In this document: positions 16,848-25,220 of the stretch, piece by piece
How the letters are laid out: each line of letters begins with the position of its first letter
Numbering within the stretch: position 1 is the stretch's first letter
Assembly: GCA_903872345.1 (NCBI GenBank)
Contig: CAIQKM010000190.1
Location: forward strand, 1-64,000
Source of the DNA: an uncultured Verrucomicrobia subdivision 3 bacterium
GTDB taxonomy: Bacteria; Verrucomicrobiota; Verrucomicrobiia; Limisphaerales; UBA11358
Length of the DNA: 64,000 bases
Direction: 5' to 3'
Notes under the pieces: generated by a model
Told to the model about the DNA's origin: nothing
Database searches by the model: none
Seen by the model: the letters and a program-made list of their open reading frames with translations, nothing else
Position numbers and translations under genes: made by a program

Positions 16848-18193
16848 AAAAAATCCTGTTCTATCTGCTCCCTCTGCTGGCCGCCACCATCGCACCCGCC
16901 GCTGAAGAAGGCTGGCAACAGGTTCCGGAAATTTTGGCCCGCATCCAGCCGCCGCAAATCCCGCCGCATGATTTCGTTATCACCGGCTTTGGTGCCGTCG
17001 GGAATGGCGTCACTGATGCTTCCGCCGCCATCTCGCAGGCCATTACCGCCGCCGCCGCCTTGGGTGGTGGCCGCGTGGTGGTTCCCGCCGGTTCCTTTGT
17101 CACCGGCCCGGTTCGCCTGAAAAGCAACGTCGAGCTCCATCTGGCCAAGGACGCCACCCTGCTCTTCAGCACCAACACCCAATTGTATCTCCCGGCCGTC
17201 TTCACCCGCTTCGAAGGCATCGAATGCTACAACTATTCGCCGCTCATTGTCGCCGTCGGCCAGACCAATCTCGCCATTACCGGGGATGGCACGCTCGATG
17301 GCCAGGCGGACTTCTCCTGGTTGACTTGGAAAGGTGGCAAATCCGCCGGTGCGCATACGCAAACCGCCGCCCGCGCCCGCCTCGATAAAATGAACAACGA
17401 CCAGGTACCCGTGGACCAGCGCCGCTTCGGTGCCGGCGATTATTTGCGCCCCAACTTCATCCAGTTCCAACGCTGCTCGCAAGTGCTGATTGCAGGCGTC
17501 AAAATCCGCCACTCCCCCATGTGGGAAATCCATCCCCTGCTCTGCACCAACGTCATCGTGCGCGGTGTGGACATCTTCAGCCACGGAGCCAACAATGACG
17601 GCTGCGACCCCGAAAGCAGCCGCGATGTGCTCATTGAGAAATGTATTTTCGACACCGGCGATGACTGCATCGCCATCAAATCCGGCCGCAACAACGACGG
17701 CCGCCGCGTCGGCGTTCCCTCCGTCAATCTTATCATCCGCGACTCCACCATGCGCGACGGCCATGCCGGCACCGCCATCGGCAGCGAAATCTCCGGCAGT
17801 TGCAGCAACGTGTTCGTGGAAAACTGCGAGATGAGCAGCTCCAATCTCGTCTGCGCCCTCCGCCTGAAATCCAACGCCATGCGCGGCGGCGAACTCCGCA
17901 ACATCCACATGCGGAACTGCCATGTCGGCCTCGTGAAAGACTCCGTCCTGCAAATTGACTTCCTTTACGATGAAGGTCCCAACGGCCCCTTTAAACCGGT
18001 CGCCAACGACGTGGACATCGAAAACGTCACCGTGGATCACACCCCCCGCGTACTCAATGTTCGCGGCTTCCCCGCCGCCACCATCAGCAACATCTGGCTC
18101 CGCCATTGCACCTTCAAACAGGTCAAAAAACCTGACGTGCTGATAGATGCGGATGTCAAACTGGATGATTGCTCATTGGAATCAGCCAAATAG
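16844..18193 (+). CDS. Secreted GH28 glycosidase (2), exo-type
   Basis: A 449-residue protein with a signal peptide (about 1-20). It belongs to the longer exo-polygalacturonase-like GH28 branch: NND in place of NTD (NNDGCDPESS), the GDDCIAIKSG catalytic pair, a GHA variant of GHG (GHAGTAIGSE) and RLK for RIK. The extended SRNN/GRNNDG loops after the Asp pair fit enzymes that act on chain ends or on unsaturated or substituted galacturonides. Its start overlaps the preceding fusion gene by 4 bp (ATGA), so the two are translated together. Its exact substrate is unknown. Confidence 0.9.
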   Translation: MKKILFYLLPLLAATIAPAAEEGWQQVPEILARIQPPQIPPHDFVITGFGAVGNGVTDASAAISQAITAAAALGGGRVVVPAGSFVTGPVRLKSNVELHLAKDATLLFSTNTQLYLPAVFTRFEGIECYNYSPLIVAVGQTNLAITGDGTLDGQADFSWLTWKGGKSAGAHTQTAARARLDKMNNDQVPVDQRRFGAGDYLRPNFIQFQRCSQVLIAGVKIRHSPMWEIHPLLCTNVIVRGVDIFSHGANNDGCDPESSRDVLIEKCIFDTGDDCIAIKSGRNNDGRRVGVPSVNLIIRDSTMRDGHAGTAIGSEISGSCSNVFVENCEMSSSNLVCALRLKSNAMRGGELRNIHMRNCHVGLVKDSVLQIDFLYDEGPNGPFKPVANDVDIENVTVDHTPRVLNVRGFPAATISNIWLRHCTFKQVKKPDVLIDADVKLDDCSLESAK

Positions 18194-18227
18194 ACGAACG
18201 CCCTTTGCCACACACAATTATCATTCC

Positions 18228-20237
18228 ATGACCAGCCAGCATAAACCCGGTTGTATGACCTCATGGCGGCTGATTGTTCTGCTGAGCACCGGGCTTGTGT
18301 GGTTGATCTCGCTGTCATCCCCGGCGACCCCCATCCTGCCGTCCATCAACACCAATTTCATCGTCTCCGTTACCAACAGCACTTACGGTGCTCTGGGCGA
18401 CAATGCCACCGATAACACCACCGCCATTCAATCCGCCATCACGGCCGCTTCTCGCGGCGGTCTCACCAACGGACTTCTTGGCGGCTCGGTGCGCATCCCC
18501 GCCGGCACCAATGCCTACCTGTGCGGTCCTCTGACCTTGGCCAACAATGTTAATCTTCAAATCGACGGCGGAGCCATCCTGCGCCTGCTCCCCTACGGCA
18601 CCTATCCCGGTGGCATTACCAGTCCCGCCAGTTTTATCACCGGCTCCAGTCTTACCAATATCGCCATCAGCGGGCCGGGGGCCATCGACGGTCAGGGCGC
18701 TCCTTGGTGGCCCGGTTACAAAACCAATTCGCGCCCCGTCATCGTTAATTTTTCCAAGTGCAGCCGCGTCCTCATCCAGACGCTGACCATCTCCAACCCG
18801 CCCTGCCAGCACATGTCCATCAAGGGCAGCGGCGGCAATGTGACCATTCAAGGCCTCACCGAACTGGCGCCCGACTCCATCACCGGCAACCCGCTCTCGC
18901 ATAATACCGACGGCATCGACCTCGCGGAAACCAACTGCCTCATCCAAAACTGCAACCTCAGCGTGGGCGACGACAACATCGCCATCGGCAGCAGCGCCGG
19001 CCTCTCCAGCGACATCCTCGTCACCAACTGCGCCTTTGGCAATGGCCACGGCGTGTCCATCGGCAGTTACACTTCCAGCGGTGTGTCCAATCTGACGGTC
19101 ATCAATTGCACCTTCAACGGCACCCAAAACGGCATCCGGCTGAAATCCGACAACGACCGCGCCGGCCTGGTGCAAAACCTCGCCTACCTGAATCTTGGCA
19201 TGACCAACGTGAACATGCCGTTCACCATTTACAGCTACTATAACGGCTCCATTTCCCCCGATGGCGTCACCCCCATGCAAGCCGCCGCCCAGGCGGTCGC
19301 CGCCGTAACCGGGACCACCCCCATCTGGCGGAACATCCTTTTTAGCAACATCAATGGCACCGCCTCCAGCGGCAATCCCGCCGGCACCATCTGGTCCCGC
19401 ACCGAACTGCCCGCCACAAATATCCTGTTTGATCAGGTGAACCTCACCGCTTTCGGCACCTTCAGCCTCTTCAATGTCAGCGGCGTCCAGTTCATTGACT
19501 CCCACTTCACCCTGCCCGCCGGCATCGGCACCTTCACTCTCTTCAACGCCCAAGTAACCGTCAGCAACAGCACGGCGGCGGCCGGTCCGGTTTTTTTCGA
19601 AGGGATTACCACTAATGGCTACGAAAATGTATTCACGCTGGCCAATGCCACCGCCGCCACCGCCAATACCAACGTGATTAATAACGGCCCGGTCACCTTG
19701 ATTGGCGGCACGCTCACCCTCAGCAATAATTTCATCCTCACGCCCAACACTGTGTTGAATTTCTGGCCCGGAACGAACACCGCCAAACTCATGGTCGTCG
19801 GCAATCTCACCTTGGGCGGCACCAACAACATCTATGCCGGTGGCGGTTTCACCAATGGAACTTACACGTTGATGAGTTGTTCTGGAACCTTGAGCGGCAG
19901 CGCCCCGGTCTTGGGCAACCTGCCAGCCACCAGCCATGCCACCCTTTTCAGCCTGGCCACCAACACCGCCAAACAGGTCAATCTGGTCGTCTCGTCACCC
20001 GCCCCTCCGTTGCTCAAAAACGTGCAACTCGTCAATTTAACCAACCTTGTGCTGACCGCCACCGGGGGAAATACGAATTTTAGCTGCTACCTGCTAACCA
20101 CCACCAACCTGACGCAACCATTTGCGAACTGGCTTAGGTTGGCGACCAATTCTTTCCTGCCCAACGGCACCTTGAGCTTCACCAACGCCATTACCACCAA
20201 CGCGCCGCGAGGATTTTATCTTTTGCAATATCCGTAA
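18228..20237 (+). CDS. Secreted GH28-type beta-helix glycosidase (3) with autotransporter-like and C-terminal modules
   Basis: The chosen ATG gives 669 residues with a signal segment (about 13-35). A further upstream reading overlaps the previous gene and is not favoured. The GH28 domain (about 45-400) has HNTDGID, GDDNIAI, GHGVSIGS and RLKSD, so the catalytic residues are kept. After it comes an Asn/Thr/Gly-rich beta-strand region resembling autotransporter-associated repeats (NLTLGGTNNIYAGG, FTNGTYTLM). The C-terminus is a short fibronectin-like module ending FYLLQYP, related to modules on other secreted proteins here. It is probably cell-surface attached or exported. It lies 34 bp after the preceding GH28 gene in the same run. 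Confidence 0.86.
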   Translation: MTSQHKPGCMTSWRLIVLLSTGLVWLISLSSPATPILPSINTNFIVSVTNSTYGALGDNATDNTTAIQSAITAASRGGLTNGLLGGSVRIPAGTNAYLCGPLTLANNVNLQIDGGAILRLLPYGTYPGGITSPASFITGSSLTNIAISGPGAIDGQGAPWWPGYKTNSRPVIVNFSKCSRVLIQTLTISNPPCQHMSIKGSGGNVTIQGLTELAPDSITGNPLSHNTDGIDLAETNCLIQNCNLSVGDDNIAIGSSAGLSSDILVTNCAFGNGHGVSIGSYTSSGVSNLTVINCTFNGTQNGIRLKSDNDRAGLVQNLAYLNLGMTNVNMPFTIYSYYNGSISPDGVTPMQAAAQAVAAVTGTTPIWRNILFSNINGTASSGNPAGTIWSRTELPATNILFDQVNLTAFGTFSLFNVSGVQFIDSHFTLPAGIGTFTLFNAQVTVSNSTAAAGPVFFEGITTNGYENVFTLANATAATANTNVINNGPVTLIGGTLTLSNNFILTPNTVLNFWPGTNTAKLMVVGNLTLGGTNNIYAGGGFTNGTYTLMSCSGTLSGSAPVLGNLPATSHATLFSLATNTAKQVNLVVSSPAPPLLKNVQLVNLTNLVLTATGGNTNFSCYLLTTTNLTQPFANWLRLATNSFLPNGTLSFTNAITTNAPRGFYLLQYP

Positions 20238-20249
20238 GCACCGCCCGCT

Positions 20250-21353
20250 TCACGGACGCATTTCCCGCGACGTCGCCACCGCAATCACCCGCCCCTCGGT
20301 GCCCACCGCGCAGTAAAAGTGATACACCACGCCCTTCCATTTCACCACCCACGGCTTGTGCGCGTAGGTCTTGTCGTAGGGCTCGGAAGACTGAATCAGA
20401 TGCGTCCCGTCCCACTTCGTCCAATGCACCAAATCGTATGAGGCGGCAAAGGTGTCAAACGCCCCCGGCTGCCAGCCCGCCCCAAAGTAAAACATCACCC
20501 ACACATCCGCGATTTTGACAATTTGCGGATCCCCGCTGATGCCCCGCTGCTTTTCCTGCCCGTTTACAATCACCGAATTGGTGCCATAACGCTGCCAGTG
20601 CGTCATGTCCCGGGAGACCGCCATGCCAATCTGCTCGTAACCGTTCTTGAATTTTCCATTGTAATACATCACGAACGGCCAGCCGAGGGACTCGCTCGCA
20701 TCATGGATGATCTGGCTCTTGTAGAGCGTCTTGGTCTCAAACGACCGCGCATCCGTCTGCTTCGGTCCCAGCACCAGGTTTTCCGCCAGCCGGGTCCATT
20801 CCTTGGGCTTCACCGCATTCTTGCTCCACGCCAGTCCGATGGCCAGCGGGTCAGTTTCGTATCCCTGCTTGCCTCCGCCAATATAAGACAACCAGTACCG
20901 GCCGTTAAACTTCTCCAGCGTTTGAGTTCCGTCCCAGCGATAATCCGCCAGCGCAATGCCGCCGTCCGCCTGCCACGCATCCCACGCATTCGTCTGATCA
21001 AACGACAATATTTTCCCCAGCTTTTCCCAGTGCAGCAGATCCTCACTGCGCGCCAGAAAGGTCTGGTACCCCACCTTGTTGGTGATGGCCACATACATCA
21101 TGTACCAATAATCCCCCCGGCAAAAAATGCTCGGACAATCCACAAACTCATTTGTGCCACCGCCCCGGATCACCACGCCATACTTAAACGGCGTTTTCAC
21201 CTCGTCATAAATTTGTGCCAGCGTGTTGGTATCCACGAGCCGGCCTTCGGGAATCGCCGGAATCACCGTGCGCTCCTTGTTGCTATCCGCTGCGAGCAAT
21301 GCTTGGGTAAGCCCCATGACTGCCGCCAGCACCGCCAATAAATGTTTCAACAT
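20250..21353 (-). CDS. Secreted beta-propeller glycosidase (GH43/GH32/GH117-like fold)
   Basis: A 367-residue protein starting MLKHLLAVLA with a signal peptide (to about ALLAAD). The body repeats the D-x-W-x-M/Y strand pattern of five-bladed glycosidase propellers: FVDCPSIF, YWYMMYVA, RSEDLLHWEKLG, then SRDMTHWQRYG and ASYDLVHWTKW. An Asp near the N-terminus and Glu/Asp residues in middle blades are candidate catalytic groups, but no family-specific signature can be fixed, so the exact GH family is left open. Its start overlaps the upstream isomerase stop by 7 bp, showing a coupled isomerase-glycosidase unit. It converges with the last GH28 gene, 12 bp apart. Confidence 0.7.
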   Translation of the reverse strand: MLKHLLAVLAAVMGLTQALLAADSNKERTVIPAIPEGRLVDTNTLAQIYDEVKTPFKYGVVIRGGGTNEFVDCPSIFCRGDYWYMMYVAITNKVGYQTFLARSEDLLHWEKLGKILSFDQTNAWDAWQADGGIALADYRWDGTQTLEKFNGRYWLSYIGGGKQGYETDPLAIGLAWSKNAVKPKEWTRLAENLVLGPKQTDARSFETKTLYKSQIIHDASESLGWPFVMYYNGKFKNGYEQIGMAVSRDMTHWQRYGTNSVIVNGQEKQRGISGDPQIVKIADVWVMFYFGAGWQPGAFDTFAASYDLVHWTKWDGTHLIQSSEPYDKTYAHKPWVVKWKGVVYHFYCAVGTEGRVIAVATSREMRP

Positions 21354-22774
21354 ACGCGCGCCACCTCCACGCCGAGCAATTTGCCCAGCTTGTCGAGCTT
21401 GTCCGCAATATGCCCCACCCCCACCGCGCAATGATGCGCCGGGCCATGGGCATTCCAGTCGTTCACAAATTTCCGCGCCCCGATGCTGAAGCGATAACGG
21501 CTATTCGTATTGCCAATCTCCAAAATCGGACCCGCCACCGACTCGCCCTCCGCCACCAGCAGCTTCAATTTGCCGTCGGCCGTTTCCACCACCGAGAGCA
21601 GCGTCACCGGACCATGCTTCACCGACATTTCCACCGACAATCCCCGGCCGACTTTGCCGTGATACACCTTCAGCGGACGCACCTTCGTCCGCCCCTCGGC
21701 AATCGCAATATGGCCCGGACCGTCATGCCCCATAAGCACCACGTCATCCGCAAAATCCATCGCGTAATATTCCGTGAACGACCCGCCCACGCCGAACGTA
21801 TCCATGATCTTCATGGCCTGCGCGTTCTTCACTTCATATTCGCCCGCCACCGGAATCCCCCGCGCCGTGAGCAGCGAATTGCCCAGAATGATTGAGCTGA
21901 TCGCATCCTCATTCTCCGCATTGCCCGTGCCCATGTAATAATACGCCAGCGACCCCAGATCATGCTCCTTCACCAGCCGGTCCAGCGCCACCGAAGTGCG
22001 CGCCGCCCGCTCCAGTTCCGCCTGGGAACAGTCGTCCTGCACCGCGAACACCCGCTTGAACTTCGCCACGCACGCCTTGATCTGCGCGGCGGTCACCTCG
22101 CGCCGCAGCGCCGCCAGTTCATCCACCTCCACAATCTCCAGATGCCCGCCAAACGTGGCGCATTGCAGCGTCGTGTCCGAATAAATATCCAGCATCCCGC
22201 CGTAATAATGGCCCATCAGCCCCAGCCGGTTATGGAACATTGTGTGCGCCACCCGCGCCGCCTCGATCCACGCATCCACGTCGCGCCAGCAAACCGGATC
22301 TTCCTCCAACATCCCGGTCACCTGATGAAAATCAATCTTCGCCCGGTTGAACACATTCGCAATTTCCGGCACCGGACACGCCGCGCAAAACGCCAGCCAC
22401 TCGCCCGTCATCGCCGTGCGATCCCCCATCTTGTTAAAACTCGCATAATCAATCGCCGCCGCCGGCGACAGATTTAAAATGATTACCGGCACCTTCGCCC
22501 GCTGTACCACCGGCAGCACTGTCGAAGACAGCGCATACGTCGTTACGTGCAGAAAGATCACGTCCACATCCGCCTCACGAAACTGGTGCCCCGCCTCCAG
22601 CGCCTTCACCGGATTATCAATCAACCCCAGATTCACCACCTCCACCCCGGGCCGCGCCAGCTTCTGCTCCACCACCCGCACATACCCCTCCAAGCGCTGC
22701 TTCAGCCCCTTGAATTGCGGCCAGTAGGTATCCAAACCAATGCCAAAGAGCCCAACGCGAAGTTGACGTTTCAT
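21347..22774 (-). CDS. L-fucose/L-arabinose isomerase-family protein
   Basis: A 475-residue cytoplasmic protein with the two-domain layout of the L-fucose/L-arabinose isomerase superfamily. An N-terminal Rossmann-like domain holds VGLFGIGLDTYWPQ and DVIFLHVTTYALSS. A middle domain holds MGHYYGGMLDIYSD. A C-terminal metal-site domain carries HDGPGHIAIAEGR and a late conserved His-rich segment (GPAHHCAVGVGH). Length fits AraA-type enzymes (about 470-500). It would interconvert an aldose and ketose, with L-arabinose the most natural substrate beside hemicellulases, but L-fucose or L-rhamnose cannot be excluded. It follows an RbsD/FucU gene by about 40 bp and is coupled to a secreted glycosidase. 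Confidence 0.8.
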   Translation of the reverse strand: MKRQLRVGLFGIGLDTYWPQFKGLKQRLEGYVRVVEQKLARPGVEVVNLGLIDNPVKALEAGHQFREADVDVIFLHVTTYALSSTVLPVVQRAKVPVIILNLSPAAAIDYASFNKMGDRTAMTGEWLAFCAACPVPEIANVFNRAKIDFHQVTGMLEEDPVCWRDVDAWIEAARVAHTMFHNRLGLMGHYYGGMLDIYSDTTLQCATFGGHLEIVEVDELAALRREVTAAQIKACVAKFKRVFAVQDDCSQAELERAARTSVALDRLVKEHDLGSLAYYYMGTGNAENEDAISSIILGNSLLTARGIPVAGEYEVKNAQAMKIMDTFGVGGSFTEYYAMDFADDVVLMGHDGPGHIAIAEGRTKVRPLKVYHGKVGRGLSVEMSVKHGPVTLLSVVETADGKLKLLVAEGESVAGPILEIGNTNSRYRFSIGARKFVNDWNAHGPAHHCAVGVGHIADKLDKLGKLLGVEVARVC

Positions 22775-22815
22775 AATCTAAAAGTGTGCCGGCGGAGAAG
22801 TGTCAGATGCCCCGG

Positions 22816-23205
22816 TTAACCCGAGATCAATATGATGTTGGCATATTGCACCGTATCCCCCGTGCGAATCAGCCCGATGGCCAGCGGCACGCGCTTCTTG
22901 AAATCCACATGCGGTTCATAGCTGGTCGGCACCCCGTTCAGCGCGGCTGCAAACTTCTGGCGCACCGCCGCCGTATTGTTCTTCAAAAACTCCTCCGCCT
23001 GATACGCCTGGGTGAACTGGTGGTTCGCCCGCACCGCCGCAATCAGTTGCAGCACCGTCGGCAGATTGTCCACCACCGAAATGTCCACCGTCTCAATCAT
23101 CGGCCAGAACGGAAAGCCGCGATCGGCGATGACCAAGGCGTTGGTATGACGCACGCGCGCCAGAAGTGAGAGAATTTGTGGATTAAGAATGCCGGTGTTG
23201 ATCAT
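22816..23205 (-). CDS. RbsD/FucU-family sugar mutarotase
   Basis: A 129-residue protein starting MINTGILNPQ. The hallmark opening of D-ribose pyranase/fucose mutarotase is plain: KTGILNxxLxxLLA-like, then His20 (RVRHTN) and Asp28 in VIADRGFPFWP. These enzymes speed the interconversion of pyranose and furanose or alpha and beta anomers, feeding the ring form needed by an isomerase. It is the first gene of a minus-strand unit with the isomerase and the propeller glycosidase, so it probably serves the same sugar. FucU versus RbsD cannot be separated here. A longer N-terminal reading to 23286 has no support. Confidence 0.88.
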   Translation of the reverse strand: MINTGILNPQILSLLARVRHTNALVIADRGFPFWPMIETVDISVVDNLPTVLQLIAAVRANHQFTQAYQAEEFLKNNTAAVRQKFAAALNGVPTSYEPHVDFKKRVPLAIGLIRTGDTVQYANIILISG

Positions 23206-23326
23206 AGTGGTAATGTGCAGGGATTCTAATCGTCCACCCCAACTCCGCCAAGTCCCAAAATCCGGTGCGCTTTTCAGCGGGCGCAACCCGAAAACGCCGT
23301 CCAGTCCAGAGCCAATATTTTGGCGT

Positions 23327-23425
23327 AAACCGTTCGCCCAAGCGGTTTTTCTTCCTCTTCACCGTTGGTAAATGGAGGTATCAGGGTCGGGCTGAGGTTG
23401 CGTTCATCTGTTTAGAATCGGGGCA
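23327..23425. repeat. REP-like dispersed repeat, copy B
   Basis: Begins AAACCGTTCGCCC, then TTCCTCTTCACCGTTGG, AATGGAGG, GGTCGGGCTGAGG and TTCATCTG. These blocks appear in the same order as in copy A (AAACCGTTCGCG, CTCCCTCTCCGCC, AATGGGGG, GGGGTGAGG, CTCATCTA) with several substitutions. It lies in the 306-bp divergent gap between the RbsD/FucU gene and the first S8 gene. No other feature is recognised in this gap. Confidence 0.55.
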
Positions 23426-23511
23426 GTACCAAGATGCGCCCCGGTTAACCTCCCACCGCCAGACGCATTTGACTTCTGTCCCCAATAAGCCATCTTTATT
23501 GACTCGCAATC

Positions 23512-25134
23512 ATGAAGCATCACCTTCGGACGGCTACGGGTATGGTTTTGGGTATTTTGGGCGTTGCGGGAGTCAACGCCACCGCCCAGACCATTGTTCA
23601 AACCGGGGTAACCTTGCTGAGACAGACCACCACCAATCTCTACGGCAACGGCATCGTGGTGGGTCAGGCGGAGGCGGATGTCACCGCCAGCCCGCTGGGC
23701 TTTGAAGTCAATCCCGCCAATGTCGGCAGATCGCCGTCCATCTTCACGTATGCCTCCGCCGATGGCGTGGCCACCACGTATCCCAACCGGTTGGGCACCA
23801 ATTCGTGGCATGCCGAGAATGTGGCCTGGTTTTTTTATAGTCCCGGCAATGGGGCCGCTTCCAGTGTCGCCCATGTGGACAACGTGGATGCCAATTTTTT
23901 CATCACCAACTACGTTGGCAATCCGCTCCTGCCCCCCTGCGGCGATGCCGTGGTCAATCAGAGTTTCACTTTTGGCAATGAGGTGACCAATGATCCCGCA
24001 CCGGATAACGAAATCTCCGTCAGCGATGCCGAGCAGGTGGATTCGGCCTACGATGATTACGCCAATCAGAATGGCACTCTTTTCGTCTCCGCCGTGAACA
24101 ACGTCGGTTCCGTCAGCCCGCCGGGAACCGCCTACAATTCCATCGGCGTCGCCGCCTACGGCTCCGGCGCCACGTCCAGCATCGGCCCCACTGTGGACAA
24201 CGGTCGCTGCAAGCCGGACATCACCGCCCCGGCCGGTGCCACCAGTTTCTCCACCCCCCAGGTTTCCGGTGCCGCCACCGTGCTCCTCCAGGCCGGCGAA
24301 CGCGGCGATGGCGGCGGCGACACCAATAGCGCCACGGATATACGCACACTTAAGGCATTGCTCCTCACCGGCGCCGTCAAGCCCGTCGGCTGGACCAATG
24401 GTCCCAATGCCCCGCTGGATGCCCGTTACGGCTCCGGTCTGCTCAACCTGTTCAACGCCTACCACCTGCTCGCCGGTCAGCGGCAGAGCAATTGCGTCAC
24501 CACCGCCGTTGACATCGGCGGCAGCCATCCGCCCGCCAGCGACACCAACACCATCGGCAGCCTCAACGCCTGGGATTTTAATACCAACACCAGCAGCGCC
24601 CTGGCCGACTCGGTGAATCATTATTACTTCAACGTCACCAACGGTCCCGCCACCACCCGTTTTCTTACCACCGCCACCCTCGTCTGGAACCGGCAACTGG
24701 GCCAGACCAATATCAACAACCTCAGCCTGTTCCTGTACCGCGTCGCCGACAGCAATCTCGTGGCCTGCAGCACCAGCCTCGTGGACAACGTCCAGCATAT
24801 CTACCTCCCGCAACTGGCGGCGGGCCGCTATGATTTGCAAGTGTGGAAAGCCGGCGGCACCAACCAGGTCAGCACCAATGAAGCCTATGCCGTGGCCTTT
24901 GCCTTCGCCCCCATCCCGATGCTGAACCTCACCCTCACCGGGGCGAATCTGCAACTGGTCTGGCCCATTTATCCGGCCGGTTTCACCGCCGAAGCGGCGG
25001 CCCTGCCCGTGCCGGGAGCCGCGTGGTCCACCAACAATCTGCTCGCCATCACCGTCACCAATCAACAGAACGTGCTCCAACTGAACGTCACCAATGCCCC
25101 GCAGTTCTTCCGGCTGGTCAGCCCGAATTTTTAG
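23512..25134 (+). CDS. Secreted subtilisin-like (S8) protein, tandem copy 1
   Basis: A 540-residue protein with a signal peptide (about 1-26). The subtilase fold is seen in order: strand GIVVGQAEAD where the catalytic Asp position (as in VAVIDTG) is Glu54, His100 in NSWHAENVA, oxyanion Asn149 in VVNQS, and nucleophile Ser245 in ATSFSTPQVSGAA. The usual GxDxG and HGTHVAG contexts are lost. Residues about 345-470 form a jelly-roll-like domain (HYYFNVTNG, ATLVWNR, RYDLQVWKAGG) and the last 60 form the Trp/Asn-rich module ending RLVSPNF. The active site is unusual, so activity is uncertain. It is followed by two paralogues on the same strand. Confidence 0.78.
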   Translation: MKHHLRTATGMVLGILGVAGVNATAQTIVQTGVTLLRQTTTNLYGNGIVVGQAEADVTASPLGFEVNPANVGRSPSIFTYASADGVATTYPNRLGTNSWHAENVAWFFYSPGNGAASSVAHVDNVDANFFITNYVGNPLLPPCGDAVVNQSFTFGNEVTNDPAPDNEISVSDAEQVDSAYDDYANQNGTLFVSAVNNVGSVSPPGTAYNSIGVAAYGSGATSSIGPTVDNGRCKPDITAPAGATSFSTPQVSGAATVLLQAGERGDGGGDTNSATDIRTLKALLLTGAVKPVGWTNGPNAPLDARYGSGLLNLFNAYHLLAGQRQSNCVTTAVDIGGSHPPASDTNTIGSLNAWDFNTNTSSALADSVNHYYFNVTNGPATTRFLTTATLVWNRQLGQTNINNLSLFLYRVADSNLVACSTSLVDNVQHIYLPQLAAGRYDLQVWKAGGTNQVSTNEAYAVAFAFAPIPMLNLTLTGANLQLVWPIYPAGFTAEAAALPVPGAAWSTNNLLAITVTNQQNVLQLNVTNAPQFFRLVSPNF

Positions 25135-25220
25135 CGGTGCGGCCGGAAAAATCCCGCCACAAATTAACCCGCCAAGTCATTTGATTTTCGGCCCCAATGG
25201 GCTTATATTAGGTTGCGAGC

